The notes: generated from the sequence alone by a model not told the origin. Positions 34,675 through 48,400 are shown, numbered from the stretch's first letter. The stretch: 64,000 nucleotides of DNA from Pholiota molesta (GCA_014925825.1 JACGCK010000027.1:186001-250000), one strand, 5' to 3'. Made by a program: numbers and translations.

Positions 34675-35288
34675 GGCTGATCACAGCTCGATGAAAGATG
34701 GCCAGAGGGTTGGCGAAAAAATGGTGATTTTCAAGGGTGACTCACAAGCTCACTGTAGCCTCAATTTTGGCAGTACCAGAACGCCTTTTCAGTTACATCC
34801 ACGTCGGGATATATCAGTGGGGTTGGATGGCATGCCCGGCCCATCACCGCGACGAAAGAGTTGCCCAAGCACATGAGTCCAAGCATGAGTTCGGGGAGGT
34901 GTCAAGCTATCAAGAGATCAGAGACAGAATTAGAGGTCGTTGCGCTGGAAGTGTCCGATAAAATCTTACCGAGAATCTACCACCCGTACGCCAAAAGTCC
35001 TCGAATGCCACGGAATTCTCGAAAAGGATTGATACAAACCACTAATCCATTCGATAGATGCCATCCTGGAGCAGTCAAACTTCCAATATCATCATCACCA
35101 GTACCTATATCAGAAAAGTAAACAACTGCCTGATCTTCCAGGTTACACGATCTTCTTCGCTATAAATGCATCCGGCGTCCTTTTTTCTGTGATCTATGGC
35201 AGTGACTATAGTTCAAGGACAACAGTAAACGCGGTCTATCATTACCACCATTAACGCAAACGCGCATAAGATATTCTCTATAGAAGAT

Positions 35289-36480
35289 CTACCCAAAATA
35301 GTTCTTCAGTCCATCATAAATCAAGAAAATCATCGCGCTACTCGGTATGCTCCTAGCCACCGTGATTCCACAGCCAGCATAGAGACCCCTGATCCCTTGT
35401 GCGCGGTACAGAGCCATGAACGTGCCCCCGAACGTGGCCTTGGGCTGAGCCGCCGCGCCCATCGCCGTCGGCCGCAGCTCTTCAGCAGTTTGCATCGTGC
35501 TCTTCACCGTGTCCGCAGGGAACAGCGCCAAATTGAACGAGGCACCCGCGATGGCACCGGACAGCGCCGACTCCCAGGGCTGCAGTTCTGTGGCACTGGC
35601 GGTGGTCAACGACGTGTCTGGATCATGTTCGTTGCGTAGGCGGTGGGCGACGAGAAGCGAGGCGACGTATTCCTTGGTGGAGAACCATGCTGCGGTGCCG
35701 CCTGTTTCCCGGATGAGGGTCCCTGTTTGGCCGAGCCAGAGCCCGCGTACGCCGTTGGTGCGGATGACCGACATCAGCACGGAAATAGGGCCTGGGAGGG
35801 CGCGAGGGGTGGATCCGGCTGCTCGCGGAGCGAGCATTTGGACTTGCATCTTGCATTTGACGAGTTCAATGGGTGTCCTATCATCAAGAAGATTGGCTGG
35901 GATTCTTCACTACGGATGGCCAACAACGTACAAGATAAAGCTAGTGATGCAACCCGCTCCAGCCGCCGCGACCGCCAGGTTATGCAGTGGGAGTTTCTCC
36001 TCTGCTGTGCGGTGAGTCACGAGGCGGATGATATTTTGGAATTCGCCATATGCCAGAAATAGTGAAGCATTCTCGGCCATGGCACCTGCAATGGGTGCGG
36101 GAAGGCCCTATGCATGGATGAGGGCAGGTGAGAACTACGTAGGTGGCAGGCAGTAATTCGAAACGCACGCGATAGAGCCCTCGTACACCCTCCTTCTTCC
36201 ATGTCTGAACCAGGCAGTCGATAGGGCCGTTGAATCGCGCCGTCTCGTCAAGTACTTGCGACTGTAGCCGGACCTTGGTCAAGTCGAAAGGATGTTCGAA
36301 CACCTTAGACACCATGCCTGCAACCTTCATATCCATTGTAAGAGACAAAACGCCAAAAATTAGGAAGGCGGAGAGGATGCGTACACTTCCATATGTGATT
36401 TCTCGGATAGACCTGAGGACGATGGAATCTGGGCTATTTGAATAGCTTTCTTGCAGCAGCGCATCGGGGGGAGTCTCCAT
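35289..36480 (-). CDS. ORT1: Mitochondrial carrier, ornithine/basic amino acid type
   Basis: Starts METPPDALLQESY at 36480; exon 1 (36480..36385) ends ITYGS and joins to VAGMVSKVFEHPFDLTKV. The three carrier repeats carry PFDLTK, PIELVK and PADTVK signatures. The second half of repeat 1 (VQTWKKEGVRGLYRG) and AENASLFLAYGEFQN match the ornithine carrier group (yeast Ort1/Arg11, Neurospora ARG-13), which exchanges ornithine for citrulline/protons across the inner membrane in arginine synthesis. The frame is open upstream to about 36723, but those residues are not carrier-like. Specificity is inferred from group motifs only. Confidence 0.87.
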
Positions 36481-37579
36481 GCGTTGGAGAAGTAGATGAA
36501 GTCGAGAAATAAGACGAGCTTTAGAGTATGTGTCGTCCTGGTTTCCTTTAAAGTTGTATGGCCGCGGTCGTGTTCTTCCTAGTACATAATTAACGATAGC
36601 TGGGATACTTAAAAGAAAAACGGGGTGATGCACAGCCGAATCAAATGAAGAGGCAATGGACGTCAAGGAATGGGTTATGTGGGTTAATATAGCCACAAGT
36701 GGAGGAATAGGCGCTGAGAACACACCCTTTCCTTCAATGCTTCAATGTCGGAGTCGGCAAGCCTGACTCCTGAGGATGGAGCTGGATAAAGGTTGGCCGT
36801 GACAGTACCGGATCTCATAATTTTCATGTGATAGGATCTTATCTGATAACAAGTTGCGGCACTGGCCAGAATCTGACATGCTGCGAGCAAAGGAAAATTA
36901 AGAAAGAAAGAAAGAAAAGTCGAAGGCAAAAGAAAATAAGTGTCGACTGCTGGCGCTAAAGTGGCGCGCGGATGAGACTATGTAGACATCCACAAGAATT
37001 TAAGAAAAAGCGCCCATTGATTGTCAAAGCAGCGAAGCAGAAGTTGGAACTACTACTAGTGCCTTAGCCAAGATAGATAAATTGGCAGTCACATAGATTC
37101 GTCTTCGCGCGAAACATGCAAAAGTCATTGGTTGGGTTGGTCTTCTGAGCTACTTGCCTGTTGGTAGGTTTGGAGGCCATATACCGCGTGGTACCCCACT
37201 TTCGCCGGAAACTAATCACATCTCCGACAGTCTTGACAGGTTATGCTTGTTTCATTTCCAAGAGTTGGAGTGGGCTGAGTGAATTGTCGTTCATTATAGA
37301 TCAAGGCTCATATTAAGAGTTCAATATGGCAAGAAAAATGCGACACTGGGAGCTGTGCCGCTGGAACGTAGGACATTGACAATTTTCATATATTATACTT
37401 GGAGTACATACATAGCACCTGAAAATAAGATGAGTATCAAATAACACCAGCATATTGACAAGAGCGACTGACCACAAGGATATGAAAAAAGTAACAAGAA
37501 ACAAAAAACATACGCCCAACAACAAAAAAAAAAAAGCACAACAAATGGTTCTCAAGAACCGCCCAAGCAGCAACATGAA
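36481..37579. other. Intergenic stretch
   Basis: No supported gene. Includes a long minus-strand frame joined to the carrier (36481-36723) and another at 36684-36929 with one hydrophobic N-terminal segment; neither gives recognisable protein. A poly-A run near 37520 lies just beyond the DUF4048-like gene 3' end. Confidence 0.4.
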
Positions 37580-40318
37580 TCACCAATTCCACTCATCGTC
37601 ATCCGCCTCCTTCGTATCCGCTCTAGCTGTCTTCGAGACCTCTTGAACACGCGACACTGAATCCGGTACCATCACAGAAGTGCTCATCATTCTCGCCGCC
37701 AACGGCAGGCGCATAGCCTTGTTATTATCCTGCCCGCTTTCTCCAAAATCGTCCGAATCGTCGATGAGCGATACGCCTCGTTGCGCTGGATGTTGAGCTA
37801 GCGTGCTGGAGGCGTTGGGTGAAACGGAGGTTTTTGATGACCGCGTGGCAGGCGTGTGAGGGTGTGAGGCGTTGGAGGACAGTGATGGATGCGATGAAGG
37901 GGTGGTAGGAGTGGGATATGACGAATTCGAGAACGAAGCCGCAGAGTCGGGAGTCGAATTTGGTGAGATCAAGGAAGACACGAAGGTTTGTTGGATGTCT
38001 GAAAGGAGGACAGAGGCGCGTTTTTGGTTCTTCGTGAATCTGGTTTGGATAATTTCATTGTCAGCACAAAACGGATAGCAGAATTTACAATACAGAAAAA
38101 GAAAAGCAAATAATGGAACATAATGACAGGTATGTCGTATACATTCTCGCGCCAATCTGGACCGTATGTCCGACCCGATAAAATTACACCGCCCATAAAA
38201 ATGTCAAGCGAAAGAAAATGACACTCACGCAGGACTGCCTTTGATCTCTCCCCACTTCTTCCCGACGCTGCCTACCCACGAGTTCATCTGCTGCGTGGCC
38301 GGCGTCGACACACCCATGCCCATCACCGCTAGACCAGGAATGGCCGGCATCGGCGATAGTGACCCCTTCGCAGCTGCGCTGGCTTCAACATCCTCCAGTC
38401 CATTGTCTCCACCTAGCCTAGAATCCATCTTAGTGGTGTGCGCGTATGCAGACGCCGATGTCGATGTCGATGGTGCCTTTTTCGACGTCGGCGTTCTTGG
38501 ATTCGAACTCGCGAAATGGTCGTTCATCTGCACCTCGCTCACAGGGTCGTCGTCCCACGCATCATCCCAATCAAAGTTGTCATTAGAGCTATTGTCCGTC
38601 TCCTGCTGTGACTCCGATAACAGGATGCTGCCACCACCACTGCTTGCGTTGGCGTTGCTGGACAACGACAATGACGACGACGACGAGTCGTTGACCCTGA
38701 GCTTCCTCCGCTCGAAGTGCGGATTCGGGCTCATCATCGGCGTCGCGCCTGTATCCTGGACCATGAGGTGCTCAGTAAGCGTCGCGCTCCGCCGCCGTGT
38801 CGAAGCGACTGCGCTCGACCCATCCGTGAATTCTCCGAACTCGCTCTCCGCATCCGCATCGGAAGTCGAGTTCTTCGTCGTGGCGTCCGTCATAGACGAA
38901 GACGAAGCCGCGGACGTTGCTGAGGATGCCGTTGACGCGCTAAGGAACGACGACGACGTCGTGTTCGAGGCAGCTGACATCATTGTGGACGAAGAGGACT
39001 GCGACTCCGTCTGGCCGTGCCCGCTGTCTCTTGCTCTCCGCTGCGAGACCGCGCCCAGACGCAGAGGTAGTGGTACATTGGTGTGAGTACTGACACTGGC
39101 AATATATTGGGCAGCACTGTCCCGGTCCAGCGGGGCGTTGACCTGCGCGATGGACCCTAGGCCAGCAGCGATGAATCTGCTCATGCCTTGTACAGACTCC
39201 TTAATGCCTTCCAGGACGACAGTGGCATTGGCATTGCTGTTAGTAGAATTGAGGGTCGGGAAATAGCCTGCTGAGCTATTGACAGGAGAGATGGAGATGG
39301 ATTCGGGAGGACAAGGGGAAGGGGCTGAAGAAGGTGACGTTGAAAAGGCGGACGAAGAAGCGGTATTTGGAGAGAGGGCTTTCTCGAAGCCCCTGTTGAC
39401 AATCTTTTCCCATTTGCGTTTTACTGGGAAAAGAGGAGTCATGTTAGATGCGTCGCTGGGATGGAGGTCGAAAAGATAAACGAAGACATACATTGTACGA
39501 GCTCTGCTTCATGAACCGCAAGTTGTGATCGCAGCTCCAAGCACTTGGACTCCTTCTGGGCTATGAAATGTAATAGATCGGCATGCCTTGAAAGAGATAA
39601 AGCTTCAATTCATATTCGCAAGTAAGAATATCCGTCAGACTCACTTTTCATTCAGCGTCAGGGGCGGCCTTTCTTTCAAATGCGCCATTGCATTGGCGAT
39701 ATTTGATTCCGAGTGGGTCAGCAAAGACCCCGTACTAGCCCTCTCAGCAAACGTCGCGCTTCTCGGCGTTCTCGATCCTTTCCTGCCTAACGAGCTGGTT
39801 CTAACTAGCCCGGAGCCCATGCCAAGTGGAGACGGCGCAGTACTGGGACTTTCAAGAACGTCATGCCTGTTCATCTGGAGGTATGATGGTGAATTCGGGG
39901 TGGATGGAATATAGGAGATGGATGATCGTTTTCGTGACGCGGTGTCTTTTCGAAGGCTCGCGACGGTGGGACTGCGGGGTAGAGGCGACTGCCCTCGGGA
40001 CGAGGTCGCTGACTGCATCGAATCGCGGTTTGACGTCGATGCTTCGATGAAGGAGGCCTCATTGGCTTCATTGGGAGTATGAATATCTAACGAGGGGGTG
40101 GAAGGAGATGAAGTAGCGGGTGAGGCACTGACAACGGAACCCAAAGCTAGGTGTAAGGGTCGGGGTCCTGCGCTCGCAGAAGACGATGCAACGTTCATGG
40201 ATTGGCGCTTAGAATTAGAGTTCGACCCGGAAGATGAGGACTCTATCCCACTCGACAATTGCGGAATGTTGTTGCGGAACGAGGATGGCGGCGGCGGCGG
40301 CGAAGTCTTTGCGTTCAT
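37580..40318 (-). CDS. DUF4048-like serine-rich coiled-coil protein
   Basis: Four or so exons: 40318..~39641 (Ser/Pro-rich, ending AMAHLKERPPLTLNEK), a short exon encoding HADLLHFIAQKESKCLELRS, a long exon starting LKRKWEKIVNRGFEKALS down to 38225, and a last exon ending EADDDEWNW at 37580. The only ordered part is the central coiled coil spanning the second and third exons; the flanks are low-complexity Ser/Thr/Asn-rich. Two acidic-Trp motifs occur (NFDWDDAWDDD and the C-terminal DDDEWNW). The layout matches a conserved fungal family carrying DUF4048, of unknown function. About 800 aa. Acidic-Trp motifs often mediate binding to trafficking adaptors, but that is only a guess here. Confidence 0.7.
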
Positions 40319-40865
40319 CTCTCCTGTCTTCTACAAGATTCTTGTTCGACCGGACGTGGAATGCACGAGGTTCTCTATAAAATAAAAAGAGTGTCGTTAT
40401 CTGTTGTAGACGTGTCGTCGTTGTGGTTGACTTGGGATTGTATGTTGGATGGTCGTCGTTGACCTCCAAGGTCTATTTCAAGCATGATGGAAACGCCCAG
40501 AACGGCAAATTATGCCGCTGCTTCGAATCCAGACATGCTTTGACTGCGGCTGCGGGCCTGGAGCCAGTGATTTGTGTATTATAATTTCAACGAATAAAAT
40601 AATTTATCTGATTCTTCCGACCAAACGGACATCACGACTCAAGGAAACAGCTTGCTTTAATTTGAGGGCATATCAAAAGCGTAGATGTACGTTCAACTCA
40701 GGCGGGAGAGGGATAAGGGAGGCGAGCTTGGGAAGTATATCATGACGGACTCTATATCTTCATGCAATGATCCAGGAGGGATATCATAGAGGGCGCATTT
40801 CCGATGCAACAACTTGGCTTAGCCTCCTGAAGCCTGTTTCTCTACGGTCCACCGTCTCGAGGTTT

Positions 40866-41321
40866 TTAATGGGATTCCGCTTTCTCAGCCTCCCTTATGA
40901 ATTCTTGAATGCTATAAAAACCAGAAATTAGGGAGACTCAAGATGCCAGCATACGTAGACTTACAACTTTTCCTCCTCACTAGATTCCAAACCAACCAAC
41001 ACAAGCAAACAAACAAGGGAAGTATTAGCAACGTTTCTTGCCTCGATATAATACAACACAGAAACAAACGTACGAAGAAGCAGCGTTCACAGGGACGCTC
41101 TCCTTGGCCTGCTCGACTGTCGTAGGCTTGGTTTGAGCCTTGCTTCCGCCACGGGTGGCCAGGTAAGCAGCACTGAAAGTTGTTCCGAACACGCCGAGTG
41201 CTAGGTACTCATTTTTGACGGTGCGGCCGAAGATTTGACTGTTGGATCCAGAAGAGAGTTCCAAACGTGGTCCAAAGTAGCCAGAAGAGCGCGTATGTTG
41301 ATAACCGCGCATAATGGACAT
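40866..41321 (-). CDS. ATP19: ATP synthase subunit K, mitochondrial
   Basis: The core exon holds QIFGRTVKNEYLALGVFG, a TM segment, GGSKAQTKPTTVEQAKESV and PVNAASS. Two short introns then lead to SSEEEKF and IQEFIREAEKAESH, ending TAA at 40866-40868. This is the fungal Atp19 pattern: one inner-membrane helix in the F0 sector that helps dimerise ATP synthase. Family members are about 70-80 aa; the start used here (MSIMRGYQHT, 41321) would add some 28 residues, so the true start may lie in an unrecognised short upstream exon. The in-frame Met at 41399 is less likely. Confidence 0.8.
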
Positions 41322-41866
41322 GAAACATGCAAGTTCATAGGATTCGTGCACCAGACACAGCGACAGAGGGAGATTTGCAAACAATTTAAAAGAAAGCACG
41401 CCTGTTAGTCACATTTCCTTCCTGGACGGGGATGAAATACGCACTAGGACATGATAACGCGAGGTGGTAGTGGGAGGAGACGACGTCGTCGAATTTTGTG
41501 ACGTTGAAGGTTGTCACCCGGGATTTTCCGCACATGTCCCAACGGCCCGCCGTTACCGACTCCTTCAAGTTACGAGGGCAAGTTAACTCTCAACAGCCCA
41601 TACAACTGTGACAGAACATCAGGAAACATCTTGGCGGCGGCAATGCAGATCAAAAACAGCATGGAATCACTAGAATGTAATAAGTAGACTCGTAGAAGAT
41701 GATAAAATTTCCAGATCATATAACAACTGTAGGTATGTACATTAGAAAACGACTAATTAAGCGCCCATGAAGTTGTAACCGTGCGGTTCGTAGTCTGTTA
41801 TGTAACATAGCGAGCGCTAAGAAGATGTAAGTATATTGAGGAGGACATCGAATATAAAAATCTGGT

Positions 41867-43111
41867 TCAGTCCGCCAACTTCTGCTCCCAGCCTATCAAA
41901 TCCTCTGCGACCTTTTCAATCATATTTGGAGCCACCAAAGCATCGCGCCATTCGCGCACGCGCTTCGTCCAGAAGACACCCTCAGTGTCGGGTCTGCCCT
42001 CACTTCCCGCATACCAAACGGCTGCAAGTCCAGCATAGACCGCGCCGACGGTGTCAGCATCGTTCCCCAGATTGACCGCCATGAGCGCACCCTCCTCGAA
42101 TGTTTTCGTGGTGAAGAAGCAATACAATGCGGCGATAAGGGTATCGAGAACGTACCCCGTAGACGGGAGCGCTTGCACAGGTGGGATATGATACGGGAAT
42201 TTGCTGCCTTTCGGTAACGGCTCTGCTTGCGTCTCAGCAATGAGTTTCATAAGGGGATGGTACTTGGTATAATACGCCTCGCGGTCCGCTTCGCCCTCGG
42301 GGCGCGGCGGCAGGTTATACGGAAGCGTCAATGCCACGATAAGCTTGTGGCTCACGTACGGATAGCGTGAAATGTAGTCCAGCACGTTAAGCTTGGAGAA
42401 CGGGGCGTCCGTCGAATCCGGGTGGCGCATATCAGGCTGCGTCGTCTTCTCCAGCACCAATCCAATGAGGCAGGCCCACATCTGGCACACCTCAGCGGGC
42501 AGCTGCGCGGGGTGGGTCGTCTCGCTACTCCGTTTCGCGTACTCCTTGATGCGGGAGTCGTCCCTCCAGTAGGCAAGCCCGATTGGAAGCACGCGCATGA
42601 GGCTCCCGTTGCCCGCGCTCGTGTTATCGTCGCTCAGCTCTCTGCGTATCAGGTGGAGCGCCTCGTCCACGCGCTCGGCGTACTTCGAGTATATCGTGAG
42701 CGCGCGCGAGATAGTGTTGCCGATGTCGAAGCAGCGCCCGACGGCCGAGAGGTAGCCGCGATTCTTCCACCGACTGTATAACCGCAGCTGATCGCCATCG
42801 TCAAAGCCACCCATGTACGGCGAGTCAGGGCTGGATTTGAAGGTCGATATGGACTGTGCGAGGCAGAGCATCATAGAAGTGTCGTCGGTCCAGACGCCAG
42901 CTGGGAGACCGAAGTTTCCATTGGGCTCCATCGATGTGAGGAATGGGAACGAGAAACGCTCATGGAATTCCGCTGGGGCACCGAGAGCGTCGACCATTGC
43001 AGTCCCTACGAGAGATAATCGAATTTTGGTAGCGACCGATGCCGGAGTGGGAAGTTGCGCATGGAGGGCGTCTGATTTCTTGACCTTGGGTTTCTTTTTG
43101 AAGTTGAACAT
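41867..43111 (-). CDS. ADP-ribosylglycohydrolase family protein (DraG/ARH)
   Basis: Single exon of 414 aa. Two metal-binding signatures are clear: VWTDDTSMMLCLA near residue 72 and NLGNDADTVGAVYAGLAAVW near 350, the two sites that hold the Mg ions in DraG/ARH enzymes. NTSAGNGSLMRVLPIGLAYW and GTAMVDALGAPAEF are further conserved blocks. Members remove ADP-ribose from proteins or related ligands; in fungi most are uncharacterised. The basic N-terminus (MFNFKKKPKVKKSDA) could be a nuclear or membrane-contact signal. The lack of introns is unusual for this window. Divergent from nothing close by; the upstream 2.3 kb has no supported gene. Confidence 0.92.
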   Translation of the reverse strand: MFNFKKKPKVKKSDALHAQLPTPASVATKIRLSLVGTAMVDALGAPAEFHERFSFPFLTSMEPNGNFGLPAGVWTDDTSMMLCLAQSISTFKSSPDSPYMGGFDDGDQLRLYSRWKNRGYLSAVGRCFDIGNTISRALTIYSKYAERVDEALHLIRRELSDDNTSAGNGSLMRVLPIGLAYWRDDSRIKEYAKRSSETTHPAQLPAEVCQMWACLIGLVLEKTTQPDMRHPDSTDAPFSKLNVLDYISRYPYVSHKLIVALTLPYNLPPRPEGEADREAYYTKYHPLMKLIAETQAEPLPKGSKFPYHIPPVQALPSTGYVLDTLIAALYCFFTTKTFEEGALMAVNLGNDADTVGAVYAGLAAVWYAGSEGRPDTEGVFWTKRVREWRDALVAPNMIEKVAEDLIGWEQKLAD

Positions 43112-45425
43112 GAGGGGCAGAGGGAGAAAGCATCGATAATGTCTTCAGGCCTATTATATCTAAATAATAACTTAAGCTTGATTTAAGTGACAATTGGTGC
43201 CGCTCCCGACGAGTCCCTGAAACGGTTGACCGCCATAGCGATCTCAGATCGTGAAACACCTGCGACGCCAGCGTTTGGAGAAACCCGAAATTAAGTTGTC
43301 ATGGATTGAATAGAGACTGTCCGGTATGACATATTTACACTCAAGTCAAATATATACACCGTCGTAAGCGCTCAGTGCGTTGTCAGTGCGCGCCCGCCGC
43401 TCCCCGAATGGTCCGCTCGTTGCCAGTCAAATCCCGACGGATAGAGAAAAAAAAGGGGGCCTACAAAGATGGCCTCCTGCATGGTGACAAATGCGGAGGT
43501 AGCCCCACTGACGGAACATGCGTTTGTGGCATGGCAAACTTCGGATGTTATAAGTATAACACGACTTGTATGTCCCATGACGTTGCAAGGCTCGCTAACT
43601 GATTTATATTATCACATCACTATTACGGCCAGGAGATACATATATAAAATCCCTGAACAATGAGGATGGGATATTCTCTGATATTCTCAAGATGACTCTA
43701 AAAATTTATCTTATTTAAATACTGCGACGTCTTGCATTTTGCCTGTAGTGTCGGGCTTTGTCATTGAGCGATTTTACGACCATATGGATGTCATTACTCG
43801 AGTCCCATGTATATCAATCAGATTAACTCTGCACAACCGTAAAGGGCAGAATACTCTGATTTTCCGGTCACATTTACTGGCCACCGGTACCATGTGTCGA
43901 AATAGCTAGTCATAGGGCGTACTGGCGGGCTCCTCCCAGCTGCATCATGGCCTGTCGTGGCCAATAGCAGTTGTGATAATTGAAATACGTAGATTGCTGA
44001 CCTGTAGAGATCAAGAACTTGGCATGCCGCCGGTGTGCAATGTAAAATGGCTCCCCAATCAGTCCCCATAAGTAAACTATATATTTATGTAGGCGTTGAT
44101 GATCCCTCCGATTGCATTGGACCAAGCTTAAACGATGTGATAGGCCCAAAAATTGCTGGAAAAGCTTGGAATCTCCTGCTGAGAGTACGGCCCACCGCAG
44201 GCAGCGAGTTATGGATTAGTGCCGATGCACGAGCCAGCTTTTAATTAAGGTTTTGACACTTAAACGATCTTGAACATTGTCCCGGAAATGAGGGTGGCTC
44301 GTGCCAGATGAAGCTTCGATGACGGGTGCCGGTGCGCAGTGATCGCCTCATTATCATACTACGTACAGTGGCTCCAGCGAAGTCGAGCAAGTACGAAGCA
44401 TCCAGGAACAGCTCTGTATCTTTGAAGATCCGATTTGGTTGTTTATTAAGAACATGTTACTGATAAGGACTCCTTAGACTGGTCACTGGATGATATTGAG
44501 AACTGGACTCGGTGTTCAACGTTCCGTTCACCCACATTTTTTTCTCTCATAGAAAAAAAAATGCACATTCACTTGTATACTCAAACACGCATAGATCAAT
44601 GTTGTACTTACATAGCAGCCAAAATGTACTTGGAAAGATAGAAATTAACTGGAGCCCCGAAATATAATGGTAATACTCAGACTGTGATAGACAGCGCATC
44701 CCGAAAGTCCAGCGTACTTGATTTGGATTTGTACTTTTCGGCTAGTAATCCCTGACCACGACTTCCCGTCCAAAGCATGGTGGTGCAACCTGGTGCAACA
44801 TTGTGTCCTGTAAGTACTGTGAGTCTGTGTCAGGTCTGTGTACACCGTTTATCAATATGTATCGCATGCCCGAGTTGGTCCGTTGGACTCGGAGACCCCT
44901 CTGGGGCTGCATCACGCGCACTGGAACGCCCGTACATAGCAAAACAGATAACAGATAACCCTAATCATATATTGGTACTTATGAAATGAGCTCATTTGTT
45001 GTTATGGCCCTTCAGACTTCCTGCCAGTGGGGAAGCTGGCACGACTCCATCTGACTCCGAATCCATGTTGACAGAATGTTTGCTCCCGAAATAGAATTTC
45101 CTTCCTCTTTCGGCCCGGGATCACCATGGCCGAACGTTGACGTGGTTTTGACGCACTCGGATTCGGATTTGCACTCGGTGTCTGGTCCGTCCGTTCCTTG
45201 ATTTCTGTCTTTCCACAGTTTGCTATGCACACTCATTGGCTGCACCACCTAAGGCGAAAACCCAACGGCATTTTGCGATATTTACCAAAGGGAGGGCATC
45301 GGCGACAAGACCAACCAGGCTTACATTTGTTCTCCAGAATACACACATCTACGCATGAATGGATTCTCTTAAAAGGACAGCCAGAATGCCCTACAAACTC
45401 ATTCTAATCTACTACAACATCTATA
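43112..45425. other. Long intergenic region
   Basis: About 2.3 kb between the divergent starts of the ADP-ribosylglycohydrolase (-) and the reductase (+). No motif-bearing frame found on either strand. It presumably contains both promoters. Confidence 0.45.
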
Positions 45426-48400
45426 ATGTCGAAGTCACCAGTAACCCTCGAGTACCGCGTTGAAGGTGTCATCCCCCCCGTTGATGGCTCGGTCACCCTG
45501 CCTGAAGTCCTTGACTTCCATGTCAAGCACAATCCCGACTACCCTCTCTATCAGTTCCATGAAGAAGGCGCCGCCAAGATCACCAATATTAACTACTTCG
45601 AGTTCACTCGTGCTGCCGACCGTGTTGCGCACCATTTCCGCCCAGGACGCCAAGGTCCCGATGGAGAGATCGTCGCAGTTGTAGCCCTCTCGGACAGTCT
45701 TTTGTATCATGCTGTCACCTTGGGATTGATGAGGGCTGGAATGGTCGTAAGTGTCCTATCAATTTCAAACCAATTGCTCTAACACCGCGTTCTATGAAGC
45801 CATTCCTTATGTCTCCTCGTAATATCTCTGCAGCCATCATCAAGATGCTCAAGGAAGTCGACTGTCACAAGTTGCTCACCACTCAAGGCACTCTCAAGAC
45901 CCTCGTCGCTGAGATCAAGGCCGACCTTGCTAGGGATTCTCCTGGATTCGAATTAGAGGTCCTCGAAATGCCCCCCGTCCTCGAGATCTACCCCAGGCTT
46001 GGACGCGAGATCGCCGAAGATCCTTTCGTGCCCTACCCCAAAGCTGCCGTTCGCCCTGACTTGGATTCTGCCGTTTTGTATCTCCACTCTTCTGGAAGTA
46101 CCGGCTTCCCCAAGTCTATCAAGGAGACCTACAGGATCTTGGCTCAATGGGCCTCTTTTCGTGAGTCCTTGTCTTAGCAAATACGTTGGGCTCAGAACTG
46201 ACCCCATATTTTAGCCCCCATGCCTGAAATGTCCGGCTGGACCATTGGAGGCATGCATCTCCCGCCCTTCCACACTCTGGGCGTTATTTCCTGCATCATC
46301 CATTCGATGTACGCCCTGAGCCCGGTCGTCTTGTACCCGCCTGTCGCTCTCACCCCATCTCAGCTGCCGGTGATGCCTACCCCAGATAACATCATCGACC
46401 ACCTCCGCAGGACCAAGGCTGACTCCCTTATTACCATTCCTACTCTCTTGGCAATCTGGGCCCAGGATAAGGAGTCCGTTGACTTCCTCGCCACATTGAA
46501 GATGGTTGTACGTATACTTTCAGTTTGTGCCATGCATCTGTCTGAATAATGTCTTAGGGTTTCTCTGGAGGATCCGTCCCCACCAAGCTCGGAAACTTCA
46601 TGACCACTCAGGGCGTTGTCCTCGCACCCATCTACGGTGCTACAGAATTTGGTGGCCCGACTTACATGTCCAGGAGACCTGGAGGCACTGAGAACGATTG
46701 GGAATGGATGTCGATCGACGAGCGTACCGGCATCCGCTGGGAACCCCAGGGTGATGGCACTTATGAATGCCAGTTTATCGTGCGCCAATTTTACGTTTGC
46801 TTTGAATTACTTCATACTAATAATCAACTTTTCCGACCAGACCAACGAGAACCATCAAGTCTCCGTTGAGAACATGGACGGCGAGAAGGGTTACGCCACT
46901 TCTGATTTGTTCATCCCTCACCCAACTGTTCCAGGATTCTGGAAGATGTACGCTCTTTCCTTATGCTACTCTCAGAGATTCACTTATTGACTCGTATGCC
47001 TACAGCGTTGGAAGGAAAGACGATGTCATCATCCACACCTCTGGAGAGAAGACTGTCCCAGCGCCCATGGAGAACATCATCTCTAACAGCCCCTAGTAAG
47101 TGGATTTTCGATCCGATAACGATTTACTCTGGTCTCACATATTCCAACAGCATTATGGGTGTCATTATGTTCGGTCGCGAGCACGATCAACCCGGAGTCC
47201 TCATTGAGCTCAAGGGTCCATACGCCATCGACGCCTCCATTGAAGCCGAAGTCATCAAGGCCCGCAACTTGGTCTGGTAAGCGCATCTACTTTTCTCACG
47301 CACATTACATTCTAACTGAATTCTAGGTCCATCGTCGAGGAAGCTAACCGCGTTGCACCAGCCTTCAGCAAGGTCTTCAAAGAGTTGATCCTCATAACCG
47401 ATGCCAGCAAGCCCCTGCCCCGCGCTGGAAAGGGCACAGTCATGAGGAAGGCCGCATTGAGTCTCTACCACGATGAGATTGAGGCCCTCTACGCCAGCAT
47501 CGAGTCCGCTGCTGGGGCCGAAGCTGTCCCACCTCCTCCGGCCTGGGACAAGGAGCAAACTGAGAAGTGGCTCAAGCAGCAAATCGAAGATGTCCTGCCC
47601 GATATCACTTTTAACATCACTGGCGATCTGTTCGAGCAAGGAATGGACAGGTAAATCACACTCAACCCTTCTTTTTATTCTTGCAACTAATGGCCTGCTT
47701 TCCAGTCTTGGTGCTACCATCCTCCGACGCCGCATTGTTGGCGCCCTTCAATCTGAGAAGGAGACAGCTAAGGCCGCCGAATTCGTGACCCAGAACACGA
47801 TCTACAACTACCCAACCATCGAGAGCCTTGCCGGTTTCCTCGTCGCCACCGTCATCGACCCTGACAGCGTCAAAGCCGTCGCCAACCGCTCAGAAACAGT
47901 GGAAGAGATGATCGCCAAGTACAACATCGGGCTCTCTGCGCCTATCGCCGCCGGAGTTGCCAAGAACGGCACCCAGGCCCTCATTACTGGTACCACCGGA
48001 AACCTTGGTTCCCAAATTATGGAGACCCTCTTGCGCGATGACTCAGTGACCCGCATCTTCGCTGTCAACCGTGTCTCGGGCAACCCGCTCGCCAAACATG
48101 CCGACCGCTTCACTGACAAAGGCTTTGACACCGCTCTCCTCGAGTCGGAGAAGATAGTGTTCTTGGAGAGCGATATCACTCGACCAGGTCTCGGTCTGTC
48201 CAAGGAGGCCTACCAGGAGGTGAGTTTCCACGTTATATACTGATTGTTTCCAATAATCCCTCTTGCAATTTCTGTAGCTCCTCGACAACATCACTGTGAT
48301 CATCCACACCGCCTGGAGGCTCGACTTCAACTTGCAGCTCGCGTCCTTCGAGCCCAACGTCAAGGGTGTCCGCAACCTCGTCGACCTCGCCCGCGAAAGC

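Noticed and set aside
36684..36929. Minus-strand frame upstream of the mitochondrial carrier, possible extra N-terminal exon
   Set aside because: The carrier starts well at METPPDALLQ, and the upstream frames cannot be joined in phase without very short introns.
38241..39086. 281-codon plus-strand frame rich in Ser/Asp
   Set aside because: Antisense shadow of the low-complexity DUF4048-like gene.
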